The position numbers were made by a program, and so were the translations under genes. Below, piece after piece: positions 11,942 through 25,300 of a stretch of 64,000 bases of DNA; positions within the stretch are counted from its first letter, which is position 1, and every line of letters begins with the position of its first letter. This DNA is from Heterotrichella gracilis (lineage: Eukaryota > Sar > Xanthophyceae > Tribonematales > Xanthonemataceae), in the NCBI GenBank assembly GCA_032358255.1, contig JAULBX010009991.1, positions 124,001 through 188,000 on the forward strand, in the 5' to 3' direction. The notes under the pieces are model-generated. The model did not search any database, was not told the DNA's origin, and saw only the letters and a list, made by a program, of their open reading frames with translations.

Positions 11942-13717
11942 TCACAGTGTGGCTGCCAGTTTTCGTAGCAGCAATAACCTTGCCCTTGGTCTGTGGCTCA
12001 GCGGCGCATCCTGTGAGGGGTACGCGTTCATGAAGGACTCTTTCAGCTGCTTCATGTGCTCCTCACCAAACTGGAGCAGGCGGCTGTGCCAAGGGCCAGC
12101 GTTGACCATGCCCTGCAACGTGGCAAAAGGAACTGTTACTCAATTGTTACAATTCAGTACCGAATGGCCCTTGATCAAAGCTCATGAGCTGTGATCATGG
12201 ATCCATCCTTTTAGTAATACCCAAAACTTCTTGAATTAATGTTGTTGTCAACCCTCACCTGCCAGAATGCCTCGACAGAAGGCCACTCCATAGTGAAGCG
12301 AGGGTACTGATCCACAAGCACCTCAACACCTTGAGTCCTTGCGTGCGCCATCACTTGCTCATCCCAGTTCGCCTGCGATTGTCCCAAAAACCCCAATCAG
12401 GTAAGCATATCATGGATGACACCATACAATGGCCGTTGTCTGCACACCGTACTTGCTGCAACGCCTCAGTACAGCTCGTACTTCCTTCAATGCCGCGCAA
12501 CCCTCCCCAATAATTTCAAAAGTCCTATCAAGGGTGTTGCCACCTCACCTGCGTGGCCGTTGGTATTGTCAGGCTGGCAAGCCTCATCCAAGGACCGGCA
12601 TCGTCCACGTCAGGCGGCCAATAGCAGACAGCAGCAATACCACCTGCACAGGAAAGTTTTCCCATTTACGTGAATAAACTTCAAGCAATTTGCACCATGG
12701 TAATCTACATGCTGGCACAGACCACAATACACACACCCTTGATCATGCCCCATCATGCATACACGTAATATACGAGGGTGGACATCAAAATCCTATGAGA
12801 CTGGGCAGTATGTGCCATATGCATTCAGCTCCTGACAACCTGCCCAGGCTGACAGATACCCCTGCTGGAGTATCTGTAGGCGTGTGTCAATAACATGTCA
12901 TTACTGTGCACCAAGTAGTGAAAATGACACGCGCCCTATTACCTGGTGCCAGTGACTTTACCCAGCTTGACAGCACCGCTGGCGGGTCTGGCATCTGCTG
13001 CAGGCCGAAGCAGCTGACCACCCCGGCAATGGGCTGCAGGTCACTGGCCAACGAGCAAGCATCCTCCACACGCAAGGATACCCTGTCACTGCATGGCCAT
13101 CATTGCACATTGTCAACGTCGCTTTTAAACATGTTACTTGCAAGTAACCCTGAACATGGTGCACCAGCAGATGGGTGGGTATAGAAGCACTATATGTGTG
13201 TGTGCGAAAGATCTCAAGGGTTTACCTCAATCCTGCTTCTTTGATAGCCAGCTGTGCCTCTCTAATCATGCCCTCAGATAGGTCAATCCCCACCACTTCA
13301 TGTTGGGGGAAAGCATTGGCAATAGGTCCCAGCTCCTGACCTGCGTTGTCAATAAGGGATCTTGAAGGGTGCGGCTTACTGTTATGGTGCTGTGGTCCAG
13401 CCAACCACCGAGAAACTTACCTGGGCCACATGCAGGGACAACAATGCGTCCTACAGGGAGGCGCTGCTGTTTGAAAGAACTTAGTACCTGTTCTGTCCAA
13501 GGCGCGAACCGTGGTACCAGCACCCTGCAGGGTTGGACTGGTCAAGTAGGTTGCTTGCACAGGTAGGGATACAACAGTGAGGGCATTCAGCTTGCCTGTT
13601 ATACGAAGCTGCCACTTCTGTCCAAGACTTCGCCAACAGCTTCTTCCTGTCGGCTCCTGCCACAGGCATGCTGCTGGGGTGATGTGCAGCGTCAGCTCTG
13701 CAAGATGTACCCACCAT
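11942..13717 (-). CDS. SAM-dependent methyltransferase (class I, type-11-like)
   Basis: Seven exons on the minus strand (13717-13596, 13524-13421, 13340-13226, 13082-12943, 12643-12549, 12372-12259, 12112-11942) join in frame to 286 residues. Residues about 30-55 carry SWTEVAASYNRVLVPRF. The SAM-binding core is visible as VVPACGPG (motif I), VVGIDLSEGMI with the acidic residue that contacts the ribose, VEDACSL, and GVVSCFGLQQMPDP. The C-terminal half (DQYPRFTMEWPSVEAFW) should shape the acceptor site, but the substrate cannot be read from the sequence. The first intron (13595-13525) has a GC donor, gcaagc. Met at 13669 is an alternative start. Confidence 0.85.
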
Positions 13718-14537
13718 TCACCTCTGCCCACCGAGCAGTTTGTCAAACAGGTCTTAAATTTTACTATTACTGTGTCGTTTCGTCCTTTAAACTGCCTCTG
13801 GTCGGAGCTACTTGGACATGCACAGGCATGTCTAGGAAACCTATGCATGCATGCATTTTAGGCCTAAAATTATGCTCACGCCAAGACTGTCTTAACCCAG
13901 ATGGGCTGTTGCAAGAATACAGCTTTTATGCTGTTCTGGACTTTGTAGCATGAAACTTCTGTCGTGTGTCCAAGGCAAAGCTCTGTTGGGCGAAGCTGGC
14001 AAACTATTAGCACTCGATGGTCTGGCAACGATAGCCATGACCGATAGCCCCACAAGACTTGGGAAAAGCTCGGTTCATCTACAGTCCAGCCTTCCCAAAA
14101 CGTAGCGTTTTTGCTAAATCCAAGCATAGGTTTATAGGGGTCTCGCGACTGTGCTTCACAAGGGTTACCCATCACAATACCCGCATGCACTCGAGCGGGA
14201 CACGCATGCATATAAAGCACCAGAAATAAGCTGAGCACTGCGTTAGCGCCAAGTTCTGGGTGTTCATCGGCCGACAGTATTTGACATTGAACAGCTTCCG
14301 CGAGTACGCGTGTATACACGAGCAAGTGCCTGTAGACACTGCACTAGACCTACCATTCCCAGTGTTACAAAAGCCGAGGGAGCGCTGACTCAACACAGCC
14401 CTGTTTAGAGGCAGGCCTCAAACACAGCCCTGTTCAGAGGCAGTGTATTTTCCAGCACTGCAACGACAGCGCTCAAACAATAGCACTTGTTGAGCCTTGC
14501 TGCGGCATGGGGGTTGCCCTGTAGGCACCTGCAAACC
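13718..14537. promoter_or_regulatory. divergent intergenic region upstream of CYFIP
   Basis: 820 bp between two head-to-head genes. It contains ATGCATGCATGCA around 13845 and, just before the CYFIP start, two tandem copies of a roughly 27-bp unit (CACAGCCCTGTTYAGAGGCA at about 14395-14441). No core promoter motif can be assigned. Confidence 0.4.
14395..14441. repeat. short tandem duplication upstream of CYFIP
   Basis: The unit CACAGCCCTGTTYAGAGGCA occurs twice, about 27 bp apart, roughly 100 bp upstream of the CYFIP start codon. Confidence 0.8.
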
Positions 14538-17500
14538 ATGGTTTCTAGTCTCTTGGAGGAGTCGGTTGCGCTTCTGCAGCAGTTTGAACACCAGGTACAG
14601 TCAACTGCTCTGCGAAAACCCAGAGGAGTACTCCTAATAACTGCCATCTGAACAGTTGGTGTAAGCTCATGCATTTTTGTGCAGGTGCTAGACGGGTCCA
14701 GCAAACTTTTCTGTCAAGGCGTTGTCCCGTTTCGCCAAGCTACAGGTGGGCTGCGCATATTTCCCCCGCATATATGCCACAGGTGGTTATGCAGTTTTCT
14801 CCCGCTTGTGCATTTGCTTCCCAAACCCTGCCATAATCTGCATCGCCTAGGCCACCATGGTGCCTGTGTGCTGACTATACCACTGGCCTGCACAGAGGAT
14901 GGGCCGCTGTGTGTGGCGGATGCTGCAGCAGTGCTCCAGGGCACCTCCAACTCCTGGTGCAGCGACCTGATCAGCACTATCCAGCTGCAGGTAAGTGGCT
15001 CTTACGCTGCCGATGTTGGAACTTGGACCCCGCACTTGGTTGGTGCAACGGGTGCAACTTGTACGGTTTTTGGCCTCTTGCAGGCAGTTGCTGAGGAGGG
15101 CAGGGCGCTTCTGCCGCAGTTGTTCAGCCTGCCACCCTGTGGGGCGTCGACAGATCCTTCTGCCTGGGTAAGCTGGGCACAGACACTCCATTGCCATGAG
15201 GGCCGCTCTATTTGTAGGTCATGGTTGTGACGGTGCTTTTCCGCAGTGCCCACAGTTGCATTTTGCATGGTATCCCTTTGGGTTCCCTAATACAGTGGCC
15301 ATCCACCTGGAGTTTAGCACACTTAGTCCGTCAGTTGAGAGTAAAGTAACCTGCTGCGTGTCCGGCTACACAGGTAGCAGATCCAAATGTGCGAGACACG
15401 CTTGAGAGGACTCAGGCATACGTGGCAAGCACCACTGCAACGCTGGCGCAGGCGTTCCGCACACAGGTGGTGCATGGAGGGAGTGGGGCGCTGGCATCCA
15501 CTGGGTTGATCAGGTGACCTATGCTTTGCGCTTGATGCATGGCATGTGGGTGGGCAAAATCTGTCTGGTGGCCAAGAATTTGCAGCAAAATGCAAGGAGA
15601 ACGGCGATGCATTATTTTGATGTCCTTCAATTCTTTGATGCCAATGGATTGTTGGCGCACAGGCAGTTGATTGCGGTGCTGGATGGCCTACTCCTGGTGG
15701 ACTTGATCAAGCTGCGGAAAGAGGTTTCAGACGATGCCCAAGACCTCAGCAGGCAATCAGACACGATCGTGAAGTTTGCTGAGCAGTCCTGGGGAGCCAT
15801 CGTGGGGCTGTACAGACAGCTGTTGAATGTCCCCAACAACGTGCAGCTGCTGGCGTACATGGCGGTGTACATGCTCCATCTTCTGTCAAAGGTATGCGTC
15901 AGAACATGTCGGGCCAACTACCACCAAAAGTATCACCTAATCTTGCTGGGATTGCTTTGTCTGAGGGTTGGGATGGTGCTGAGGGCAACAACATTGCCCA
16001 CGTAGCTTAGCTACACGATATGGGCGTGAATTTAAGGGCGGTCTTTGTGTGCAGAAAGTGGATCAGCCAAGCCCCATCTTGCTGCCGCTGGAGGCTTTTC
16101 AGATGCGCAGGGTGCTGGCCCTGGTCCTCTGGCTGATGTTCCCAGATCGGTCCTCCAACGTCAATACAGAAGTACTGGGAGCCAAAACCCTGCAAAGGGC
16201 AATGCGGCTCTTCAAGAAGCGGCCGACAGTCCCTGGGTTTGGGGACATGAGTGTGTGGCTACCACAGGTACGTATTTTTACATGGAGTTAGAGCAGCCTC
16301 GCATATGAATAAGTGGCTGCAACCCTGCTTTGAATTGAGTGGCTGCACTGTTATAATCAATCCCTGTTGTTGTTTGCCATACTAACCCCGAGACTTCTCT
16401 ACCACAGATTCTGCAGCAGTCACCTGTGCTGGTCGCAATGTACGAGGATCTGGGCAGCTTCACCTTCTCTCCTGTGACATCCTCTGAGGTCAAGATGAAG
16501 TCAGATGTGGAGGCTCGCTACGATTTGTGGCAGCGGATGCCAGCAATCAAGCAGGGAGCTGCGTCAGTGCATGTGGCCCTATCAAACTTCTTCCTCAATG
16601 CCCAGCAGCTCAGAAAGGCCAACGAGTCAGTTCCAGTGGCGGAGGGCATACAACTACTCTCCACAGCCCTGCAGGACGTCAGCATGTGGATTGCCTCTGT
16701 GCTGGAGCTGCATGCCTGGAGGCTGCAGGTCCATGCCCATGCGCAGGAAGCCATGCCAGAATCCAGCAGCGAGTGCGTTCTGGGTGGTGGTGATTACCTA
16801 TATGGTTTTTGCAAGGCATGCACAGAGCTACACCAAGTTTGACCCTCAATATGCACCCAGTGTGGACTGCACATGTAATTGCTTGAAGAGTGCAATTGCT
16901 TGACAAGTAAAATTTGTCTGCAGGGCTATCCTGAGGCAAACAGATATGACTGTCATCTTGGAGATCCTGAGCAGCTGCGAGGACATTGTGACGCTCATCC
17001 AGCGGAACTATGTGCAAGCCCGCCAGCTTGTCTTCGATGGCCTGGCCAGTGATGTGAGTACACAATATCAGTGTAGTTGATAACCCTGTCCACAATAATA
17101 GAAACGTCACCAAGGATACATTGACTGGTGCTTCAATCATGTGCTTTCTTAAAAAACTACGTGCTTCCTCAATTGCTTTTCTTACTGTGCGTGGTTTTCA
17201 ATGGATGCCACTGGCTGCCCTGCAGGTGAGGGAACTTGTCAGCTTGCTGCCCGGCTTGCCCAAGCCAAATGCGCAAAGTAGGGCCACGATCATTGCTGAC
17301 CTGCTGGGTACTGTTCTTGGCGATGTGGTGCTCGACATAGGAGAGTCCCCTACAAAGCCTGGTTCAGGCTCATCCAAGGGCGGGAAGGTCCTCAAGCGGC
17401 TTGGCAGCAACCCCAGAAACGCCCACCTGGTGCAACTCCTGGGAGGTCAGTGTGCCATGTTTTGTGAATAAAAAACAATTTTGTCTGTTTGCATGCATGT

Positions 17501-20500
17501 TACCTTGGTCTAATCGGCTGACATAAAGTGGAGCAGCTTTGTCAACCTGAACTTGTCACTGAGCTTGTTGAAATTGACCAGTCCATTTACGATCCGTATT
17601 CTGCATTGCATCTGCAGTGGACTGATGGACTTCCCTTGTAACCACAGGCGAGAAGGCACAGAGTCTGTCAATGGCTCAAGTGCAGTTGACGCAGCACATG
17701 GTGGAGCAGCTGTTGCAGGAGGCCAACGAGAGTTCCTCAGGAAGGCTGTTTGGCAGGCAGACTGGTGTCAACATGGGAGCTGTGACCTACTTGAGGGAGA
17801 TGTACGCCAGCTTGCTGGCCTGGCCTGTGCTGCTCAACTTTGAGAAGTTCCTTGGCAAGGCCATGGACCTGAACTACCTCTTGCTCCAGCTGCCAACAGC
17901 AGCCACCCCATCAATGCTGCCACCGGATGGTCTGCCACTGGCTCTGGTGAAGCACGTGCTGGCCACACCAGGGCTGCCCCTCGACCTGGCGCTTGCAGCC
18001 TTTGCCATACCCAACATGGATGCGCAGCTGATCCAAGGCCTACACGAATCCTCTCTGCTTGACATGGCCCAGGCCTGCATCGATGCACTGGTGGCCGGGG
18101 CCGGCAGGGAGATTTTTGTGCAGCACCTCTCCTATGCAGCCATGGTGGAAGTTGACTCTGCCGAGTGCCTGCTGAAAGCTGCGCAGCTGTCCAAGCGGCA
18201 TTATGCGCAGCTGCTTGACTGGGAGGCATTGCAGGTTGCTGGCACCACGTTCAACCTCAAGGTCATGGTGGCAGACTATGTGGACAACATGCTGCACAAG
18301 GCGCTGTCAGGGTTCGCTGAGGAGGTCAAGGTAAGGCAGTGGCCTTGATCAGGATCCAATAGTTTTTGGTGCAGGCAGGCGTCCTTAATAGGATACCAGA
18401 TGGGCAGTGGGACACAGTGGAAGCGCACCCATGGAAGCGCCGTGAACTTGCATCTCACCATGGGTACATGCACAGAGTAATCCTCGACTATTCCTTCTCT
18501 CATTTTATATGTTTTGGTTTAGAATTTTGGTCCTACTCCTATATTACGTGTGTTAAGAATTTATTATTGATTTTTGCTCGATTTTTTTCCAGTCAAATGG
18601 TCAAGCAGCAAACATGGATGGTGACATTGTGGGTTGGCCCCGCAGGTTATCGGTATGCGGCAGGCCATGCAGCTGCAGCTCCATGTCAACATCCTGCAGC
18701 GAGCCCATGGCCTCCTTGCTGGCCTGATGCCGCTGCCTGCGTGGGCGGATTACTGGCAGCTGGTCATCCCTCACACACTGTCGCCCCCACACTCCTATCA
18801 GCTTGCAGAGAGCATGGTGCAGAGGCTAGTTGAGGAGGCCACCAGCGAGTGCCTGTACCACGAGCTTCACTGGCAGCTGGTGCCGCTGAATGGCCAGCTG
18901 GCAGCCACTGAGCCCACTGCCAGCCCAGGCGCAGTTCCGGAGTGGAAGCGCATCTCTGCAGCGTGCTGTGAGGACACCTTGCATTACTTTGGAGCACAAC
19001 ACCTCGAAGCACTGATCTCCCTGTTTGGATGCTCCTTTGTGACTCAGCTGGCCAGTCAGCTCGTGGAAAAGTGCACTGAGCTCCTCACTGGACCGGTCAC
19101 TGAGTCGTTTGTGGAGCTGTTCAAGAGCGTGAACCCCAAGCTGCTGCAGCCGCACTTCAGGAGCACGTTTCAGGGCGATGCAGACAACCTGTACCGGCTG
19201 TACCTGGCAAACCTGGTACAGGTAAGAGCGCCCATTGGGCGGTCTTCTGAACAGGATATGAATACTGGCACGCTGCTGTGGCTGGCTGGTTTGGGCTGCA
19301 TTTGCTATGGGTGGATTGACAAGACCCCGCTGGGGTGCACCAACCTTGAATGCTTGTGGAAGGGCCACTTTCTTTGGCCGTACTGCTGGAAAGCCATGTT
19401 GAATAATTATGAAATTAGAAGAATTGATTTTGAAGAAAATGTGAAGGGAATGAACATGTTTGCTTTGTTTTGACAGGGCGTGGGGACCACTGTCAAGTCG
19501 TTGGAGGCATTGCAGCGCCTGGGCAATGGCATAGCCTTGGCAATGCTGCTGGACAAGGCATTGGCCGTGCAGCACGCGTCCTCGTTCACGCAGATGGCAC
19601 CACTTCTGGGAATGCATCCTGATACAGACGGTAAGCTGGTGCTTTATCCGGTACATGAACCGCTGCATTTTGTGCCGTAAAGCGCTATGGGCCATCTAGC
19701 ATTCGTGGAACGCTCAAAACTGCAAGATTTTGTTCTACAACTTTGGAGCCGCTTTGGAGGCATTAAATTAGAAGGGAATATAAATCTGATATGGTATGTT
19801 ACCTACCCATGGTCAAAGTAATGATTGATGACAATCTCCTTACATGTGAAATTAATTCCTCTCTGCTTTCAGGCTCTCTCAAGCGCCCCTCTGTGGCGAT
19901 CGGCATGCCTATCATGCAGCTCATGGGTGCCCTGGAGGCATCCGGCCAGCCCCAGGTGATGCACCAGCTGGAGGTGTGCGTGCACAGCTGCCTGCAGAAA
20001 ACACAGGTACTGCCCGCTGCCTCCCTGTGCTGTTTGCCTTTACGCTGCCTGCTGTGCATTCCAACATAGTCACCATGTGCTTTTTGCGTTGAGTTTTGAC
20101 CTGTTCTTCACCTTTGTTTTTGTCAGATAGCTTTCCCTGCTTGTGTTGTTCCCGATCAGTTACTGCTGTTTGGCCTGCTAGCTGCAAGCAGTTGCATTAA
20201 AACTTTGCTATTCCACACTCTATTGATATTTAATTGGAGAATATCCCCTTCTTCTCCAACTTCTTATTCTTTCTCAGGTGCTGCCCTCGCTGTTCAAGCG
20301 CCTGGAGGAGGCTGTGCCCTACGAGGAGCTCAGCGCAGGCAGCGCCCAGCGCCCAGTGCGCTTTTCCGACGCATACAGCACCCTGCTCTTCCTCCAGGCC
20401 AGTGCAGCGGCTGTGGGGCCCAACCAGGAGCAGCTACCAATGGATCGGCTGGGCGACGGCATTGGGCTGGCAGCCGCGCTGCTGATGCACTGCCTGGGCG

Positions 20501-21568
20501 AGGCTGACCACTTTAGGGTTTCGGACATCAGCCGACATGTGCTGGACCAGATGCAGTACGACCGCCTGCAGCAGGGCAAGTCGCTGCAGACCAGCCACGG
20601 GCTGCAGGGCTTTGCGGCCAGGGCCCACAGGATGCTGAACCAGAGTCGGAGGGCCTTGTGCGTGTTTTCGGCGGCGCTGCCGCAGGAGCCGCTCCCGATC
20701 GTATTTGGGGCTGGGGAGGGGGGCGAGGCAGGCAGCAGGGTGTATGCAAAGGACCCCTTGCCGTACAGCCTGCCGGCGTCCATCCTGTTGCCCGTCAATC
20801 CAAGCCCCCTCAAGCTGAGCGCCATGCTGGAAAAACAGGTAAAGTGGCACTTTGCATCTAGCTGGGTTTTGGTTGGATGTCATTTTATGTGTGATTCGTT
20901 GCCAACGCTGTCGGCATTGCAAAGGTCACTGCTGCATGTGGATTACAAGTTGGGTACTGTACCGTATGTCGCCTCTTCCAGTCAGTGATTGAACCATCTT
21001 ATATCTATCCCTTGATGTGATGTTGACCCAGTGATGATCTTTATTGCAGGCGCTGGCTTCAACTGGCAGGTCTACAGGCCACATGGGCCGCAACGTGCGC
21101 GCCGACTACCAGCCAGACTACAGCGGCGCAGTCCCCGGCGCACACAGGAACTCTCCCCAGAGCCCCAACGCTCCCTCGGTGGCATCCTCAACAGGCGTCA
21201 CCACCCCGCCAGACTCTGCCATGCGCAGCGAGGGCGACATAGAGGAGCGGGACCCCTTCTACTCTGATTCCCTGCCCTACCCGTCGTCATCAGCGCCTGC
21301 GTCAACTGCAGGATGGGAGGGAGGGTACCAGAACAGGCCTGGCCCCACGGGGTTCCTGGGCCGATCTGGCGACATTGTGCAGTACGGTGGCGACATGACG
21401 GGGTATCCACATGCCCGCTTTGGCCGCATGGAGATGGATTCACCCTTGGGGAGTAGCCTGGCGCAGCTGCAGCAACCGATGGAGGGTGCAGCGCGTCACG
21501 AGCCCACGCCCTTCGATGACAGCCTGTCTGAGGGCAGTGGGTCGAGCGAGGCTGAAAATGTGCCGTAG
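14538..21568 (+). CDS. CYFIP: CYFIP/SRA1/PIR121, WAVE complex subunit
   Basis: Large helical scaffold that binds Rac and holds SCAR/WAVE inactive in the WAVE regulatory complex, which controls Arp2/3 actin branching. Sixteen exons (14538-14594, 14685-14745, 14896-14990, 15084-15167, 15374-15513, 15597-15891, 16055-16267, 16408-16772, 16924-17053, 17226-17445, 17648-18330, 18645-19221, 19477-19630, 19873-20006, 20278-20838, 21051-21568) join in frame to 1428 residues, longer than the roughly 1250 usual. Clear family matches: PGFGDMSVWLPQ (animal PLFGDMQIELAR), LEALISLFGCSFVTQLASQL, LEALQRLGNGIALAMLLDKA (NLREVGNAILFCLLIEQS), and near the end RLGDGIGLAAALL followed by HFRVSDISRHVLDQMQ (GDGLHWAGCMIIV, RFAVLDFCYHLL). 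The last exon adds about 170 disordered, Ser/Pro/Gly-rich residues ending in an acidic stretch. The SCAR-like gene lies 5.6 kb away. Confidence 0.88.
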
Positions 21569-22367
21569 GAGGCTTGGGGAGAGGGACACTGTCCTGGGGC
21601 CAGGGCAAATCTGGATGGAAAGGCGTTTGTTTCATCATTTTGTTCAAACCAAATGGTGGCACCTGAGGCTTTACAAAACGCCTTTAAAAGGGTGTTCAGT
21701 CTTATGCCATTGGGGGTGTGTACTTTGGGTTACTGTAACAGTTTATCGTTACTTTTGCTGCTACTCGTGCTTGTTTGGAGCAGTATATGACCGTGATTGC
21801 AGGCATTTACATGCAGCACGTATTATCTTGATACATAATTAGTGACGTGTCAGTTGCAGGCCCTTGGGAAGGAATTGCAGTGTCAAGTGGTGATGTCAAG
21901 CACTAGCTGCACTATTTGTTTAGCCAGGCTGAGACTGGTGGAGTACCGCAGGTGTGCAAATATTGTTAAACTGAATCATGAGACTCTCAAGGTACAGGCG
22001 CTACCGTAGCGTAACGCAAATCTGAGACAAAGGTTTTGGAACAGGCTGTGGACTCAAGTCTACTCAAGTCTTGGAGTCTCGGAGACTAAACTTAGCATCA
22101 GGATGACGCTGGAAGGTCATAGAGGAAGAGTCATGGAAATTTCATAATGCTGCATTATGCATGACAATCTCAACCCAAACCTTGTAATAGGAAAACCAGT
22201 TCATATTGCATCAGAAAGGAATTTGAATGATTTGCAAATTGCTATGATGGTGGATATGATGCCAATAAATGACCCTGTCTGCCCTGGGCCAGCTGGATTG
22301 CAGGAACGCTGGAAAAACAATCAGGACTAAGCAGCACCGAACTGCCATTCCTGTCGATCCTCAAAAT
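21569..22367. other. convergent intergenic region
   Basis: 800 bp between the stop codons of CYFIP and the KEN coiled-coil gene. Only 3' UTR sequence is expected; no additional gene is seen. Confidence 0.5.
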
Positions 22368-25300
22368 CTAGCTGATCACGCAAGTGCCATCCTTCTTAAG
22401 ATGGTCTACCACTTGGTCTGTATCTGTCAACCCCGGAGCCCCTGATCCCTGCAAAAGTAGATCGCCTGTCAACAACGGATCATCCAAGTTGGCGCGATGG
22501 TGCCCGGCAGGTGAAGTCCATGGCTTTACTGCCATGCGATCAATCGCTGCAATTTTACTCGAAGGAAATGGAAAACTGTCAAATTTGTGCATCATCCTCC
22601 TCCTCTTCTGTCATTTGAAGACAAGGTCGCCAACGCAATGCCCTGCATGACCTACCAATGGTGACGCATTGCCGCGCCAGCGGCGGTTGTACATGTCTTC
22701 CAACTTGGCCGGCTCAATCTCTAAGGTTGCCATCACGCGCTTGGCCAGCTTGACGATTGCATCTGTCCCAGGGAGAGGCGCAGGGGACCGCGCGATCTCA
22801 CTGTCAACCACCTGAAACACAACAAAACCGCTCATACCCTGTACAACATGCACCTCAATCCATATTGAGTTTGCCAGCGCTTAGTCCTGAAGGTAGTGGG
22901 CAATGGGTACTGTGTACACCTAGTCCTATGACTATGAAGCGTGCACAAGACGTCGGATCCATGTTCTGCAACAACATATTTCAGTTGGCCATTGTATGTA
23001 TGTATGTGGCAGATTGGTCCTGATGATAGTGGGCAATATGGTAGATACCATGCTGTGCATTAGCAAGCCTCACCTCCTCAGCTGGCTCCCTGCTCATCCC
23101 ATCGTCAGCAGTTGGTGGAGTCAATTGCAGCCCGTGGATGGGAGATGCCTCAGCAGCAGCAGCAGCAGCAGCAGCAACATCGGGTGAACCTACAGCAGCA
23201 GACCCCCTCAGGATCACTTGGGGCAATCAATGGCCCACTTCCCAAAAGTTCTAGATGCCCAAAAGCTGAAACACTATCCCCAGCCAGTACATGCATATTT
23301 TCCACACCTGGCTCAGCATTCTGGTTCTTGAATGTGTCCAGCTCCCCATGCAACTGCTTGACCATCTCCTTCAAGGTCTCACTCTCAGTCCTCAGCATCT
23401 GCACCAAATTCCATTGACATAAGGTAAGATGTAACCTCCCAGTGAACCAACAGTGCAGCCCAGTACACAATTACAACAGTATGCCTGCCTTTGTTGGCAT
23501 TCATTCAAATAATGGCCATAAATCATGCGCTCCTGAGCTTGTTACAAGCCCCTTCCAAGTGCCAACCCCATATAAACCTTCCCCATTAAATGTTGCTGGA
23601 CAGCACGACCACACGGTCTCCCTACCTCATTCTCCCACTGCAGTTCTTCCACTCTGCTGTTCAGTTTCTGTGCTTGGTTGTACAGACTATCCGACGTGAG
23701 AAGCTTGGCCAAGTTCTGCAGCCAAACATGAGAGTAATGATGTGAATATGTTGACCAGTAAGGTATGATAAATGATCAAGGTATGGCCATGGCAACACAC
23801 AGTACTGCAGGCTGCCGTCACCCATGTACACGCCAGGCAATTGTTGGCCCTGCTGTGATACCGCGCTTGCTCATGTATATACACTGCTTTCATGCATGTA
23901 CACTTCCTGATAACAATACTTTGCAGTGGATGATAACGAAATTCACATTAGGTACCTTGTCCTCCAGCAGTGTCAACCTGTCCTTGGCTTCCCTGAGCTG
24001 CCACATCAGCCTCTTGTTCTGCCACAGCAAATCCTTTGTAGTCCGCTGGGAATTGCTGGCGTCAACACGCATGGGGCTGAGGTAGGCTTCCAGCTGGGCA
24101 GGGTTTTCCAGCAGCTTCTTGACTCCAACGATGAAGGGGTTTACAGCATTGCTGGAAGTCTGAAGAGCACCATATGGAATAGTCACCCGCATGCTGAACA
24201 GTTCATTTTAAAGAATTGTAATGCAAAACCTCAGGTGACATGCACAGCGCCATGACTGGGCCATGACATGTGCGCAGGTGGCTCCATGTCCTCCCTGGTT
24301 GCCAATAGCATGACATGGCTCATTGTGCACCCTCCATGCTACAGCTGACGTTGCCACGTCCATGCACCATGATCTGCACTGCACAGACAGGCGGCAACGC
24401 ACCTGCAGCTTTGACTCCAGCTCCTCCACATGCTGCTCCAGCTGGTCCCGCTCTGCAGCCAGCTTGCTGATGGCGGCAGACGAGTCAGCCTCGTGCTCAA
24501 GCATGGCCTGGAAGCCACGAGCCAGATGTTAAGTTCAATGCAGGAACGTAGATGTTCTAGTGAATTGCTTACATGCATACACCAGTTGTACACTTAGCTT
24601 CGCAGATGAACCTGTATTTATGCAGGAAAGCAGCGCAAATTTTCCTCAACCATCATCATGCCAGGTCACATGCAGTGGACCACTTCGCTGGGCAGATGAA
24701 CCTGGTGCAACATGCCTGTTCATTTCCTTCAACCATCATCATGCCACTTGCAAGCAGATTGACATGGTATGCCACGCACCTTCTTCAGCTTGCTGACTTG
24801 CGTCGGTGACCCTTCACCATTGCTGCACGTGGCCTGAGGCTCAAGTTTGCTTGGGGATTGCTCCGGGGCCAGGGGATTCATAAGGGAAATCGGCGATGCA
24901 AAACCGCCTGTGGCAGGGGTTGAGTGACAGTGCATGTCACCCCCCTCCATCTCCACCCCGCTGTACATGCTGCGCCAACTGGTCGCTGTGGCTGGCATGT
25001 TTTGACTCTCCGGGGTGTTGTTGGGCACCTATATAGAATTGAGACAAGTAAAGCAGCATGTTTATGCGCCAAAATCTCCACTGCAATTGCATGCAGCAGA
25101 ACCAACCCATTTCAACCCCATGACTGTTCACTTCCTTACCAATAGCCCCATGGAGAAGCTCGCCGGGGTCAGGAAGGCGCTTGCATCCTCATCAGCAGCC
25201 GCCTCTCCTAGCCCCTCATTGAAGCAAGGGTTGGACCACGTCCTCACATCAGGCGTGGTGATATCTGACACCTCCGACCTGCACAAGTAATCAATGTGCC

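Noticed and set aside
17648-20838. NAP1/HEM family for the gene at 14538-21568
   Set aside because: NAP1 is another large helical WAVE subunit, but the block order and the GDG-, GNAI- and DFCYHLL-like matches fit CYFIP, not NAP1.
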